Shown: positions 1-8,789 of the stretch, piece after piece
Position numbering within the stretch: position 1 is the first letter of the stretch
How the letters are laid out: each line of letters opens with the position of its first letter
Assembly: GCF_041261205.1 (NCBI RefSeq)
Contig: NZ_JBGCCH010000003.1
Span: forward strand, 496,001 to 560,000
Origin: Catenulispora sp. MAP5-51
GTDB taxonomy: Bacteria > Actinomycetota > Actinomycetes > Streptomycetales > Catenulisporaceae
Length of the DNA: 64,000 bases
Direction: 5' to 3'
The notes under the pieces: model-generated
The model's input: the letters and a program-made list of their open reading frames with translations, nothing else
Databases searched by the model: none
What the model was told of the DNA's origin: nothing
Position numbers and translations under genes: made by a program

Positions 1-2616
1 GTAGTGGGCCGCGACCCAGGTACCGATCGAGCTGCCCTCGTCGGCGCCGCCGTTGGCCTGTCCGCCGATGCCGCCGCCGATGTAGTAGTGGATCTTGTGC
101 TGGGCGACGTAGGCCTGGAACTGCGCCAGCGTCGGGGACGGGTCGGAGCCGTTGAAGCCGCCGATGGCCATCACCGGGTCGCCGGTGGCGAGCTGGTAGC
201 CGGCCGCGTTCTGGGCGCCGATGGCGGCGGCGGCCCAGCGGTACTTCGACGCGTCCTGCTTCAGCAGAGCCTGGATCTGCGCGCCGGGGGTGCTGGCATC
301 GAGGAGGTTGCCCATGCCGCCGCCGGCGCCGCCCCTGCTGGTGCCGCCGGTGGTTCCGCCGGTTCCGCCGGTTCCGTTGGTACCGCCGGTGCCGCCAGTG
401 CCGCCGAAGCCGCCCATGCCGCCGGGTGCGGTTCCAGTGCCGCCGCCGAAGCCGCCCGGGCCGGTCTGGCCGGTGGTGCCGCCGGTGTTGCCAGTACCGC
501 CAGTGTTGCCAGTGTTGCCAGTGCCGCCAGTGCCGGTGGAACCGCCGGGTCCGCCCTGGAAGAATCCCTGACCCCCGCCCGGCATCGTGAAGCGTCCTCC
601 GCCTCGACCGCCGCCGAAGCCGCCGGGGCCGCCGAAGCCCGCACCGGCCGGTCCGGCCGAGGGGATGGAGCCGCTGTGGCCCTGTCCGGTCGTGGCCACG
701 GCGTACGCCGCCGGGCCCAGCAGCGCCGCGCCCACGCCGAGCGTCACCGCGGCCAGTCGCAGTGCCTTGCTCCGCGACGCGTTCGCAGCAGGTGCCGCCG
801 CCGCAGCCGTGGCAGCCGGGCTCGACGTAGAAGCCGACACAGGACTCGAAGCAGACACAGGACTCGAAGCAGACACAGAACCCTGCTCGGACCCGCTCGC
901 GTTCGCGCCGCCGGTCGTCGGCACCCAACTCGGCTGCCCGACGCCTCCGCCGGTCTCGGCCGCCGGCACCGCGCCCGCCGCGCCCTGCGCTTCACCCGGG
1001 GCGCCCTGCGCGCCGGCCGCGCCCTGCGCTTCGGTCCGCAGCCATCCCGGCCCGGCCAGCAGCAGCACCGTCCCGACCACACCGACGACCGCGATCAGGT
1101 ACCGCAGCCACGAGTACCAGTCCGGCGTTTGCCCCAGCAGGTGGAACGACCACCACGTGGTCACCCCGACTGCGCCGGCCAGCCCGATCCGTGCCAGCGG
1201 CTCGGCGCGCCGGGCCCACAGCATCCCGCCGCCGATGCCGATCGTGACGGCGATGAGCGGGGCCAGCGCGATCGTGTAGTACGGGTGGAAGATGCCCTGC
1301 ATGTAGCTGAAGACCGCGGCCGTGCTCAGCAGCGACAGTCCCCAGGCCAGCAGCGCGGCGCGTGCGTGGTCGGTGCGGCGGGCGCGGCCGGCGGCCCAGA
1401 GGCCGAAGACGAACAGCACCAGCGCCGCCGGGATCAGCCAGCTGATCTGGTTGGCGATCTCGGAGTCGAACATCCGGCCCAGGCCCGTGCCGGAGCTGAA
1501 GCCGCCGGGGCCGCCGCCTCCGCCGGGACGCCCGCCGCCGAAGCCGCCGGCACCGCCGGTGCCGCCGGGCACCGTGATGGTCTGCCCGCCGGGCGCGGTG
1601 AACTGGAGGCCGCCGCCGGCCCCGGTGGCCGTGCCGGCCTCCAGGCCGCGCCGGAACCCGCCTCCGCCGCCTCCGCCGCCCCCGCCGACGCTGCCGGTCT
1701 CGTTGCCGGTCAGGCGGCCGAAGCCGTTGTAGCCGAAGGTCAGGTTCAGGAAGCTGTTGTCCTGCGAGCCGCCGATGTACGGCCGCGAGCTCGCCGGCCA
1801 GAACTGCACGATCGCCACCCACCAGCCGGCGCTCACCACGATGGCCAGGCCGGCCGCGCCGATCTGCCACAGCCGGCGCAGGAACTTGCCGGGGCCCAGG
1901 GCCAGGTACACGGCCGTCAGCGCGGGCAGGATCAGGAACGCCTGCAGGGTCTTGGTGAGGAAGGCGAAGCCGATCAGCGTCCCGGCCAGCACCAGCCAGC
2001 GCGTGCTGCCGTGCTCCATGGCGCGCACCACCGCGTAGACGGAGAGCGTCATCAGCAGGACCAGCAGCGCGTCGGGGTTGTTGAACTTGAACATCAGCAC
2101 CGCGACCGGCGTGACCGCCAGCGCCGCCGCCGCGAGCAGTCCGGCCGCCGCGCCGATCGTCGCGGTGCGGCTGCGGGTCAGCACCCGCTTCACCGCCGCG
2201 TAGACGACGCCGCACGTCGCGACGCCCATCAGCGCCTGCGGCATCAGCATGGTCCAGGAGTTGAAGCCGAAGACCCGGCCGAAGACCTCCATGACCCACA
2301 GCGAGGCCGGGGGCTTGTCGACCGTGATCGCGTTGCCGGCGTCGAGCGACCCGAAGAGCATCGCCTTCCAGCTCTTCGTGCCGGCCTGGACCGCCGCGGC
2401 GTAGAACGAGTTCGCCCAGCCGGAGGCCGACAGGTCCCACAGGTACAGGACGGCCGCGGCGACCAGCAGGCCCAGCAGACCCGGCCGGGCCCAGCTTGGG
2501 TCGCTCTCCGGGCCGCGCCAGAAGCGGGTGAAGCGTCCGGTGCCGCCGGCCGCTGTCTGATCCGACGGCGGTCCGATCTCGTAGACGACTTCCGAGGTCG
2601 GGGAAAACGCGCTCAT
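1..2616 (-). CDS. GT39-type membrane glycosyltransferase, 3' end cut by window
   Basis: The frame is open from an ATG at 2616 to the window edge (872 residues) with no stop, so the C-terminus is missing. The N-terminal half is strongly hydrophobic with many membrane segments and carries DKPPASLW near residue 100, the acidic-PP loop typical of GT39/ArnT/PMT enzymes that use polyprenyl-phosphate sugars. A Gly-rich loop lies near residue 300. A long, low-complexity Gly/Thr/Asn stretch spans about 675-770, after an Ala/Ser/Pro linker with three SASSPV-like units. The visible C-terminal part (QAYVAQHKIHYYIGGG-like) resembles the extracytoplasmic domain of YkcB-type proteins. The start overlaps the upstream GT2 stop as ATGA, so the two are translationally coupled. 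The sugar and the acceptor cannot be told from sequence. Confidence 0.85.
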   Translation of the reverse strand, partial: MSAFSPTSEVVYEIGPPSDQTAAGGTGRFTRFWRGPESDPSWARPGLLGLLVAAAVLYLWDLSASGWANSFYAAAVQAGTKSWKAMLFGSLDAGNAITVDKPPASLWVMEVFGRVFGFNSWTMLMPQALMGVATCGVVYAAVKRVLTRSRTATIGAAAGLLAAAALAVTPVAVLMFKFNNPDALLVLLMTLSVYAVVRAMEHGSTRWLVLAGTLIGFAFLTKTLQAFLILPALTAVYLALGPGKFLRRLWQIGAAGLAIVVSAGWWVAIVQFWPASSRPYIGGSQDNSFLNLTFGYNGFGRLTGNETGSVGGGGGGGGGGFRRGLEAGTATGAGGGLQFTAPGGQTITVPGGTGGAGGFGGGRPGGGGGPGGFSSGTGLGRMFDSEIANQISWLIPAALVLFVFGLWAAGRARRTDHARAALLAWGLSLLSTAAVFSYMQGIFHPYYTIALAPLIAVTIGIGGGMLWARRAEPLARIGLAGAVGVTTWWSFHLLGQTPDWYSWLRYLIAVVGVVGTVLLLAGPGWLRTEAQGAAGAQGAPGEAQGAAGAVPAAETGGGVGQPSWVPTTGGANASGSEQGSVSASSPVSASSPVSASTSSPAATAAAAAPAANASRSKALRLAAVTLGVGAALLGPAAYAVATTGQGHSGSIPSAGPAGAGFGGPGGFGGGRGGGRFTMPGGGQGFFQGGPGGSTGTGGTGNTGNTGGTGNTGGTTGQTGPGGFGGGTGTAPGGMGGFGGTGGTGGTNGTGGTGGTTGGTSRGGAGGGMGNLLDASTPGAQIQALLKQDASKYRWAAAAIGAQNAAGYQLATGDPVMAIGGFNGSDPSPTLAQFQAYVAQHKIHYYIGGGIGGQANGGADEGSSIGTWVAAHY

Positions 2617-3899
2617 GACAGCTCTCCAGAGGTCTGAGCCGCCGGGATCGGGGATTCGTGATCGGCGGACGTGGTCGGATGGTGCCTGGGGTGGAAGACC
2701 CAGGCGCGGAGCAGGATGAAACGGGCCAGCGTCGACAGGCCGTTGGCGACGATCAGCGCCGCCAGTTCCGCGACGCGGGAGGGATGCTGCACGGCCGCGT
2801 GGACCCCGGCCAGCGTCCCGGTGGACAGCACGAGCCCGATGCCGAAGGCCACGAGGCCGCCGATCTGGTCGCGCAGGGCGTTGCGGCTGCCGGTCACGCC
2901 GAAGGTGAAGCGGCGGTTGGCGGCCGTGTTGGCGACGGCGGTGACGGCCAGCGCGACGGCGTTGGCCGCGAAGGCCCCCATCGGCCCCCGCAGCAGCACG
3001 TAAAGGAGCAGATACGCCAGCGTCGACAGGACGCCGATGGTCGCGAAGACCGGGATCTGCCACTTCAGCCCGGGCGGCGGGTCGGCGGCCCGGACGCGGG
3101 CCCGGACCGGCGCGCCGGAGGAGGAGCGCAGCGAGGCCTTGGCCACCCGCCACATGCCCCGCAGGTCGGCCTTGGCGGTCTTCACGATGTCGACGCGGGA
3201 GTCCGGGTCGTCGATCCAGTCCACCGGCACCTCGTGGATGCGCAGGCCCGAGCGCTCGGCGAGCAGCAGGAGCTCGGTGTCGAAGAACCACTCCTCGTCC
3301 TGTACCCGCGGCAGCAGAGCCTGGACCACCTCGGTCTTGGCGGCCTTGAAGCCGCACTGCGCGTCCGAGAAGCGCGCCGCCATCGTGGTGCGCAGCAGGA
3401 AGTTGTAGGTGCGCGAGATGAACTCCCGCTTGGGGCCGCGCGCCACCGCGCTGCCCCGGGCCAGCCGCGTGCCGATGGCCAGGTCCGAGTGGCCGCTGAG
3501 CAGCGGGGCCACCAGCGGCAGGAACGCGTTGAGGTCGGTGGACAGGTCGACGTCCATGTAGGACACGACGTCGGCGTCGGAGGCGGACCACACGGCGCGC
3601 AGCGCCCGGCCGCGGCCCTTGAGGTCCAGATGGACGGCGCGCACCCCGCTCAGCTCCCGCGACAGCCGGGCGGCCACCGCCCAGGTGCCGTCGGTCGAGG
3701 CGTTGTCGGCCACCGTGATCCGGAACGGATACGGCAGGTTCTCGACGAGGTAGCGATGCAGTCTGCGCACACTGGTCTCCAGGACGTGCTGCTCGTTGTA
3801 GACGGGCACCACGACCTCGACCAGCCGTCTGCGCGGACCGCGCGCCGCCCCGGTGCCGGCGTCCGGCGGTTCGCGGTCGGTGAGTGCGGTTGCGTTCAT
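2613..3899 (-). CDS. GT2 (dolichyl-phosphate-mannose-synthase-like) fused to a GtrA-like membrane domain
   Basis: 428 residues. Residues about 27-240 are a GT-A glycosyltransferase of the DPM1 type: VVVPVYNEQ near the start, a nucleotide-binding ADNAST region and the metal-binding MDVDLSTD. Residues about 275-400 form four membrane segments of the GtrA family (proposed flippases or anchors for lipid-linked sugars). The expected reaction is transfer of a sugar from an NDP- or GDP-sugar to polyprenyl phosphate on the cytoplasmic face, supplying the adjacent GT39 enzyme, whose ATG overlaps this stop. The donor sugar is unknown. The gap of 149 bp to the upstream histidine kinase holds only a small hairpin, so co-transcription with the two-component genes is possible. 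Confidence 0.9.
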   Translation of the reverse strand: MNATALTDREPPDAGTGAARGPRRRLVEVVVPVYNEQHVLETSVRRLHRYLVENLPYPFRITVADNASTDGTWAVAARLSRELSGVRAVHLDLKGRGRALRAVWSASDADVVSYMDVDLSTDLNAFLPLVAPLLSGHSDLAIGTRLARGSAVARGPKREFISRTYNFLLRTTMAARFSDAQCGFKAAKTEVVQALLPRVQDEEWFFDTELLLLAERSGLRIHEVPVDWIDDPDSRVDIVKTAKADLRGMWRVAKASLRSSSGAPVRARVRAADPPPGLKWQIPVFATIGVLSTLAYLLLYVLLRGPMGAFAANAVALAVTAVANTAANRRFTFGVTGSRNALRDQIGGLVAFGIGLVLSTGTLAGVHAAVQHPSRVAELAALIVANGLSTLARFILLRAWVFHPRHHPTTSADHESPIPAAQTSGELS

Positions 3900-4026
3900 G
3901 GCACTGACGCTCGCGGGACGGCGTGGGAGGGGAATGAGGCTTCGATGAAGCCGGGATGAGAAAGGTGTTGATCACGCCGTTCCGCCTGCCCGGCCACGGA
4001 AAGTGACGATCAGGGCCCTGGCGACA

Positions 4027-4044
4027 CCGGAGCCCCGACTCCGG
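4027..4044. terminator. Small hairpin between histidine kinase and GT2
   Basis: CCGGAG and CTCCGG flank a 6-nt loop just downstream of the kinase stop on the minus strand. With no T-tract and a 6-bp stem it is a weak terminator at best and may only reduce read-through into the glycosyltransferase genes. Confidence 0.3.
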
Positions 4045-4048
4045 CGGA

Positions 4049-5476
4049 TCAGGCCTCGGAGGTACCGGGCAGGAACAACCGCGCGATGGTCCCGGGGCCG
4101 TCGTGCGGCTGCTCGAAGAAGATCGAGCCTCCGGACTCCCTGGCGGCGCGCGCGGCGATCGCCAGCCCCAAACCGCTGCCCGGCAGCGCGCGGGCCGTGG
4201 GGGAGCGCCAGAAGCGCTCGAAGACGTGCGGCAGCTCCTCCGGCGGGATGCCGGGGCCGCGGTCGCGGACGGTCAGCGCGCCGTTCGCCAGCCGCACCTG
4301 GACGTCCGAGCCCGGCGGGGCGAACTTCACCGCGTTGTCGAGCAGGTTCACCACCGCGCGCTCCAGGGCGGCGCTGTCGCCGTGGGTCGTCCAGGGGCGC
4401 AGGTCCTCGGTGATCGTGACCGGCGTCTCGCGGGCGGCGCCGCGCGGGCGGACGCGCTCGATCGCGCGCTCGGCCACCTCATGGAGCGCCACCGGGGCGG
4501 TGACCTGCGAGGCCTGTTCGGGCCGGGAGAGCTCCAACAGGTCGGCGATCAGCACCGTGAGTTCCCGCATCTGCGTGCGGGCGCCGGTGAGCAGTTCGGT
4601 GCGCTTGCCCTCCGGCAGCGCCCGGCCGGACTCCTCGGAGCGGATCAGCAGGTCGATGGCGGTGCGCAGCGAGGTCAGGGGGGTGCGCAGCTCGTGGCCG
4701 GCGTCGTCGACCAGGCGCTTCTGCTCGTCGCGGGACGCCTGCAGGGCGGCGGTCATCGCGTTGAAGGATTCCGAGAGCCGGGCGATCTCGTCGTCGCCGG
4801 ACACGGGCATGCGGACCGACAGGTCCTCGGTGCGCGCGACGTGTTCGACGGCCGAGGTCAGCACGTCCACCGGACGCAGCGCCGCCCGGGCCACCAGCAG
4901 GCCGGCGGTGGCCGCCCCGCCGATCCCCAGCAGCGACACGACGATCAGCAGCCAGGCCAGGCTGCTCAGCGAGTCGTCGATGGGCTGGTAGGGCTGTGAC
5001 TTCAGGAGTACGCCCGAAGGGTTGTCCTGCGCCGGCACGACCTCGATCCGGACCTTGTCCCCGGCGGTGGTGACCCCGTCGCGCCAGATGGCGGCGGTCG
5101 GCGGTCCTCCGGCGATCTGCAGGTCACTGGCCTGGCCCTGCACCTCGGTGGATCCGGGCAGGGGACAGGTGGCGGAGGGGCTGTAGTAGGTGATGCTGAC
5201 CAGGGCCTGCGGGTGGTACTCGTTGTCGCTCCCCGGGTGCGGTCCGCCGCCCAGGGGAGGGAAACAGGGGGAATCCGTCTGGAACTGCTGGCCGCGGTCG
5301 TGGAAGACCTGGCCGCTGCCCGGCCCCCCGGCGCCGGCGATCGACTTGTCCATCTGGTCGTGGAGCCGGTTTCCCACTGCTACGTAAGAGATGAGCGACA
5401 CCGCGCCGATCGCGATCGCCACCGCGACGGCGCTCATGATCGCCAGCCGCGAGCGCAGGGGCATCCTCCGCCTCAT
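4049..5476 (-). CDS. Sensor histidine kinase (HAMP-HisKA-HATPase)
   Basis: 475 residues from the ATG at 5476, chosen because it overlaps the response-regulator stop as ATGA; an open frame continues upstream but only as the shadow of the regulator. Membrane segment 1 is at about 10-34 and segment 2 at about 172-196, with an extracytoplasmic sensor of about 135 residues between them. HAMP follows, then the phospho-acceptor helix with His261 in GHELRTPLTS. The ATPase domain has the N box (NLLDNAVKFAP), DRGPGIP and GSGLGLAIA. The architecture matches MprB/TcrY-like actinobacterial envelope sensors. The cognate regulator is the upstream gene. The signal sensed is unknown. Confidence 0.93.
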   Translation of the reverse strand: MRRRMPLRSRLAIMSAVAVAIAIGAVSLISYVAVGNRLHDQMDKSIAGAGGPGSGQVFHDRGQQFQTDSPCFPPLGGGPHPGSDNEYHPQALVSITYYSPSATCPLPGSTEVQGQASDLQIAGGPPTAAIWRDGVTTAGDKVRIEVVPAQDNPSGVLLKSQPYQPIDDSLSSLAWLLIVVSLLGIGGAATAGLLVARAALRPVDVLTSAVEHVARTEDLSVRMPVSGDDEIARLSESFNAMTAALQASRDEQKRLVDDAGHELRTPLTSLRTAIDLLIRSEESGRALPEGKRTELLTGARTQMRELTVLIADLLELSRPEQASQVTAPVALHEVAERAIERVRPRGAARETPVTITEDLRPWTTHGDSAALERAVVNLLDNAVKFAPPGSDVQVRLANGALTVRDRGPGIPPEELPHVFERFWRSPTARALPGSGLGLAIAARAARESGGSIFFEQPHDGPGTIARLFLPGTSEA

Positions 5477-6285
5477 CGCCGCCCGCCGGAAGCGGTGCGC
5501 AGGGCGTAGCCGACCCCGCGGACGGTCTGGACCAGCCGGGGGAGGCCGTCGAACTCGGTCTTCTTGCGCACGTACATGACGTACACGTCCAGCGAGTTCG
5601 AGGCGGGCTCGAAGTCGAAGCCCCACACGGTGCGCAGGATCTGCTCGCGGGTCAGCGCCTGGCGCGGGTGGGACAGGAACATCTCCAGCAGCAGGTACTC
5701 CGTCCGGGTGAGCTCGATGAGCTGGCCGGCCCGGGTCACCTCGCGGGTCAGGGTGTCCATGCGCAGGTCCTCGTACTCCAGGACGTGGTCCTCCCGGGAG
5801 CCCGCGGCGGCGCCCGGCTCGGCGCCCTCGCCGACCAGCGCGCCGCGCCGCAGCAGGGCCCGGACCCGGGCCAGCAGCTCGTCGAGCTCGAAGGGCTTGG
5901 CCAGGTAGTCGTCGGCGCCGGCGTCCAGGCCGGCGACGCGGTCCCCGGTCAGGTCGCGCGCGGTGAGCATGAGCACCGGCAGCGTCGGGTCGGCGGCGCG
6001 CAGCCGGCGGCAGGCGGTCAGGCCGTCCATGCCCGGCATCAGCACGTCCAGCACGACCAGGTCCGGCCGCGTCTGCTCGACCTCGGCGAGCGCGGCCCGG
6101 CCGTCGTTGGCGGTCCGGACGGCGTAGCCCTCGAACTCCAGGCTGGAGGCGAGCACGGCGCGGATGCCGGGCTCGTCGTCGACGATGAGGACCTCGGGGG
6201 CGCCCTGGGCGCCGGACGGGCCGAGCTGGCCGGCCGAACCGGCGGGACCTGCGAGGAAGGGCGTGGGAGAGCTCACGGCGACCAC
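5473..6285 (-). CDS. OmpR-family response regulator
   Basis: 270 residues from GTG 6285; a second GTG at 6276 is equally possible and would give a nearly leaderless message behind a GATAGT -10-like hexamer. The receiver domain (about 31-145) has the acidic pair DDE, phospho-acceptor Asp80 in VVLDVLMPG, and the conserved Thr and Lys (TARD, AKPFELDEL). The winged-helix DNA-binding domain (about 165-265) ends in RKKTEF...VRGVGYAL, typical of OmpR/PhoB. It has an unusual 30-residue Ala/Gly/Pro leader. It is coupled to the kinase by ATGA overlap. A candidate autoregulatory box lies 15 bp upstream (6300-6318). Confidence 0.93.
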   Translation of the reverse strand: MVAVSSPTPFLAGPAGSAGQLGPSGAQGAPEVLIVDDEPGIRAVLASSLEFEGYAVRTANDGRAALAEVEQTRPDLVVLDVLMPGMDGLTACRRLRAADPTLPVLMLTARDLTGDRVAGLDAGADDYLAKPFELDELLARVRALLRRGALVGEGAEPGAAAGSREDHVLEYEDLRMDTLTREVTRAGQLIELTRTEYLLLEMFLSHPRQALTREQILRTVWGFDFEPASNSLDVYVMYVRKKTEFDGLPRLVQTVRGVGYALRTASGGRR

Positions 6286-6299
6286 TATCCGTGGGGTGA

Positions 6300-6318
6300 A
6301 TGAGGAACGTCTGAGAAA
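6300..6318 (-). promoter_or_regulatory. MprA-like direct-repeat box upstream of the response regulator
   Basis: On the minus strand TTTCTCAG and TTCCTCAT, two loosely conserved 8-mers, are separated by 3 nt (ACG). That 8-3-8 layout matches what is described for boxes of the mycobacterial regulator MprA. It ends 15 bp before the regulator start, where an autoregulatory site would be expected. Binding is inference. Confidence 0.4.
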
Positions 6319-6386
6319 CCTTCGGGAGAAGTCTTAGAGGTTTTCGCCTACCGGGCCAGGCTACTCAGCCGGGTCTTGCGGGCTAG

Positions 6387-6403
6387 GTTAGTGAGTGATA
6401 ACT
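6387..6403. promoter_or_regulatory. TetR operator site 1
   Basis: GTTAGTGAGTGATAACT, an imperfect palindrome (GTTA/TAAC arms), lies 8 bp before the likely start of the TetR gene. The same 17-mer pattern recurs twice ahead of the efflux gene (7172 and 7199). This implies autoregulation and common control. Confidence 0.7.
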
Positions 6404-6411
6404 TACTTCAC

Positions 6412-7080
6412 ATGACCCGGATGAGTGCCGAAGAGCGCCGCGACCAAGTGGTGCGTGCCGCCGTCGCCGAGTTCTCGGTGCGCGGCCTGGAAGGGACCTC
6501 GACCGCCGACATCGCCAAGCGCGTCGGTGTGTCGCAGCCCTATCTGTTCCGTCTGTTCCCGACCAAGCGCGACTTGTTCATCGCCGCCGTGATGCACGGC
6601 TGCGAGCAGGTCCGCGACGTCTTCACCAAGGCGGCCGAGGGCAAGTACGGCCACGAGGCGCTTGCTGCGATGGGGGACGCCTACCAGGACCTGCTCATGG
6701 CGGACCGCACCGTGCTGAACATGCAGCTCCAGCAGTTCGCGGCGTGTCACGACCCCGAGATTCAGGAGGCCGTGCGCGGTGCCATGCAGGGCATATGGCA
6801 GCACATGGACAATCTCTCGGGTGCTCCGGTCGGGATGCGCGTGGACTTCCTCGCCAAGGGGATGCTCTGCAACGTGATCGCCGCCATGGGCCGCGACCAG
6901 GTCGATGACCCGGAGTGGCGGCCGATCCTCGACGTGCTGCGCGACGACAACGCCGAGACCGCCGGCGCGGCCGCGGATCTCGACGCGGCGGCCGCCGAGG
7001 GCGATGCCGCACAGGAGCGGCCGGGCAGTCCGGCCGAGCCCGACTACGCCACCTACGTCGAGCAGGCTTTCACCACCTGA
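6412..7080 (+). CDS. TetR/AcrR-family transcriptional repressor
   Basis: 222 residues from ATG 6412 (MTRMSAEERR). An in-frame TTG at 6376 would put the operator inside the coding region, so the later ATG, probably on a leaderless or very short leader, is preferred. The helix-turn-helix is at about residues 28-55 (TSTADIAKRVGVSQPYLFRLFPTKRDLF). The C-terminal ligand and dimer domain ends in an Ala/Glu-rich tail. The downstream gene is a drug-type MFS pump, and three copies of one operator flank the two genes, so this is most likely its repressor, released by an unknown ligand. Confidence 0.92.
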   Translation: MTRMSAEERRDQVVRAAVAEFSVRGLEGTSTADIAKRVGVSQPYLFRLFPTKRDLFIAAVMHGCEQVRDVFTKAAEGKYGHEALAAMGDAYQDLLMADRTVLNMQLQQFAACHDPEIQEAVRGAMQGIWQHMDNLSGAPVGMRVDFLAKGMLCNVIAAMGRDQVDDPEWRPILDVLRDDNAETAGAAADLDAAAAEGDAAQERPGSPAEPDYATYVEQAFTT

Positions 7081-7171
7081 GCCGGCCGGACACCGCGGCC
7101 ACCCGCCGCGAGGCTCGGCAGGCTCCACAAACGCATCCTGTCCGCTTCCGGGCAGAGCTCTGACCATTGAA

Positions 7172-7188
7172 GTTAGTGACCGATTACT
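7172..7188. promoter_or_regulatory. TetR operator site 2
   Basis: GTTAGTGACCGATTACT matches the pattern of sites 1 and 3 (consensus GTTAGTGAnnGnTnACT). It sits 27 bp upstream of site 3 in the MFS promoter region. Confidence 0.6.
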
Positions 7189-7195
7189 ACCTTTC

Positions 7196-7217
7196 GTAGT
7201 TAGTGACTGCTAACTAC
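7196..7217. promoter_or_regulatory. TetR operator site 3, perfect 8-bp inverted repeat
   Basis: Arms GTAGTTAG and CTAACTAC are exact reverse complements around TGACTG. This is the most symmetric of the three sites and ends 28 bp before the MFS start codon, placing it over the expected promoter or transcript start. Confidence 0.75.
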
Positions 7218-7245
7218 ATGAGAATCTGATCTGGGGAGTATCAGC

Positions 7246-8757
7246 ATGAGCACCGAGAGCATCGACCGGCCCGGAGGCCGCGCGGCGGAGGGCCTGCGGG
7301 CCGCCACCATCGGCCACCCGGTCCGCACCTTCCTCATCACCGGCGCCGCCATGTTCATGGCCCAGCTGGACAACCTCGTGGTCAGCATCGCGCTGCCCTC
7401 GATCCGGGAGTCGCTGCACGCCGGCCTGTCGGGCCTGCAGTGGACGGTCTCGGCCTACACCCTCACCTTCGCCGTCTTCCTGCTGACCGGCTCCACGCTC
7501 GGCGACCGCTTCGGCCGCCGGAACCTGTTCGTCGCGGGCCTGGCGGTCTTCACCGCCGCCTCGGTGGCCTCGGCGCTGGCGCCGAACATCGCGGTGCTGA
7601 TCGCGGCGCGCGCTGTGCAGGGCCTGGGCGGCGCGGTGATCGTGCCGCTGAGCCTGACGCTGCTGTCGGCGAGTGTGCGTCCTGAGAAGCGCGGTGCCGC
7701 GGTCGGCGCCTGGGGCGCCATCGGCGGGCTCGCCGTGGCGCTCGGGCCGGTGATCGGCGGGGCCGTGGTGGAGGCCGCCTCGTGGCAGTGGATCTTCTGG
7801 GTGAACGTGCCGCTGGGCATCGTCCTGCTGCCGCTGGCCTGGTTCGGCCTCACCGAGAGCCGCGGCCCGGTGCGCCGGCTGGACGTGGTCGGGACCGTGC
7901 TGGCCACCGGCGGGCTGCTGGGCGTGGTGCTGGGCCTGATCCGGGGCGGGGACGTCGGCTGGACCAACTCGCTGGTCCTGACCGGCTTCGTGGTCGGGGC
8001 CGTGCTGCTGGCCGCGTTCGTGGTCTGGGAGCTGCGGACCGACGCGCCGATGGTGCCGATGCACCTGTTCCGCGGCCGGAGCTTCCCGCTGATCAACCTC
8101 AGCGCCCTGTTGATGTCCTTCGGGATGTTCGGCTCGGTGTTCTTCCTCTCGCAGGTGTTCCAGACCGTCTTCAACGACTCGCCGCTGGCCTCCGGTGTGC
8201 GGGTGCTGCCCTGGACCGGTATGCCGATGCTGGTGGCCCCGATCGCCGGCATCCTGTCCGACAAGATCGGCGGCAAGTGGATCGTCACGGTCGGCCTGGC
8301 CCTGCAGGCGGTGGCGCTGGGCTGGATCGCGGCGGTCAGCACGGCCACGGTGAGCTACACCACGCTGCTGCCGGCCTTCATCCTCGGCGGCACCGGCATG
8401 GCGATGTTCTTCGCGCCGATCGCGAACCTGGTCCTCGGTTCGGTGCGGCGCGACCAGGAGGGCATCGCCTCCGGCATCAACAACGCGCTGCGGGAGTTCG
8501 GCGGCGTGCTGGGCATCGCGGTGATGGGTGCGGTGTTCTCCGCGAACGGCGGCTACGGCCCGACCGCGACCCGGTCCGCCGGCCAGCACTTCGTGGACGG
8601 CATGGTCCCGGCGGTCTACACGGGCGCCGCGATCCTGGCGGTGGCCACGCTGGCGATGTGGCTGGTGCCCGGCCGGCGCCCGCAGGCCGGCGCCGAGAGC
8701 GTCGAGGGTCCGGTGGAGGAACGCCGGCATCAGGAGGCTGTCGCTGCGACCGTGTAG
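7246..8757 (+). CDS. MFS efflux transporter, DHA2 (14-TM) family
   Basis: 503 residues with about 14 membrane segments. An early ALPSIRES stretch, motif A as GDRFGRRNLFVAG near residue 85, and a central motif C-like GPVIGGAVVEAASWQWIFWVN identify an EmrB/QacA-type proton-coupled drug exporter. GGGGAG lies 7 nt before the ATG. It is expressed from a region with two copies of the TetR operator and lies downstream of the repressor gene. The substrate cannot be predicted. The gene ends at a strong hairpin shared with the convergent aminotransferase. Confidence 0.93.
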   Translation: MSTESIDRPGGRAAEGLRAATIGHPVRTFLITGAAMFMAQLDNLVVSIALPSIRESLHAGLSGLQWTVSAYTLTFAVFLLTGSTLGDRFGRRNLFVAGLAVFTAASVASALAPNIAVLIAARAVQGLGGAVIVPLSLTLLSASVRPEKRGAAVGAWGAIGGLAVALGPVIGGAVVEAASWQWIFWVNVPLGIVLLPLAWFGLTESRGPVRRLDVVGTVLATGGLLGVVLGLIRGGDVGWTNSLVLTGFVVGAVLLAAFVVWELRTDAPMVPMHLFRGRSFPLINLSALLMSFGMFGSVFFLSQVFQTVFNDSPLASGVRVLPWTGMPMLVAPIAGILSDKIGGKWIVTVGLALQAVALGWIAAVSTATVSYTTLLPAFILGGTGMAMFFAPIANLVLGSVRRDQEGIASGINNALREFGGVLGIAVMGAVFSANGGYGPTATRSAGQHFVDGMVPAVYTGAAILAVATLAMWLVPGRRPQAGAESVEGPVEERRHQEAVAATV

Positions 8758-8789
8758 CTCGCAGAACACTCGCAGAACATTGGAAACGT

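Noticed and set aside
4-2637. Plus-strand open frame of 877 codons opposite the GT39 gene
   Set aside because: Its product is Arg/Gly/Ala low-complexity with no domain; the minus strand has membrane segments and the DKPP motif.
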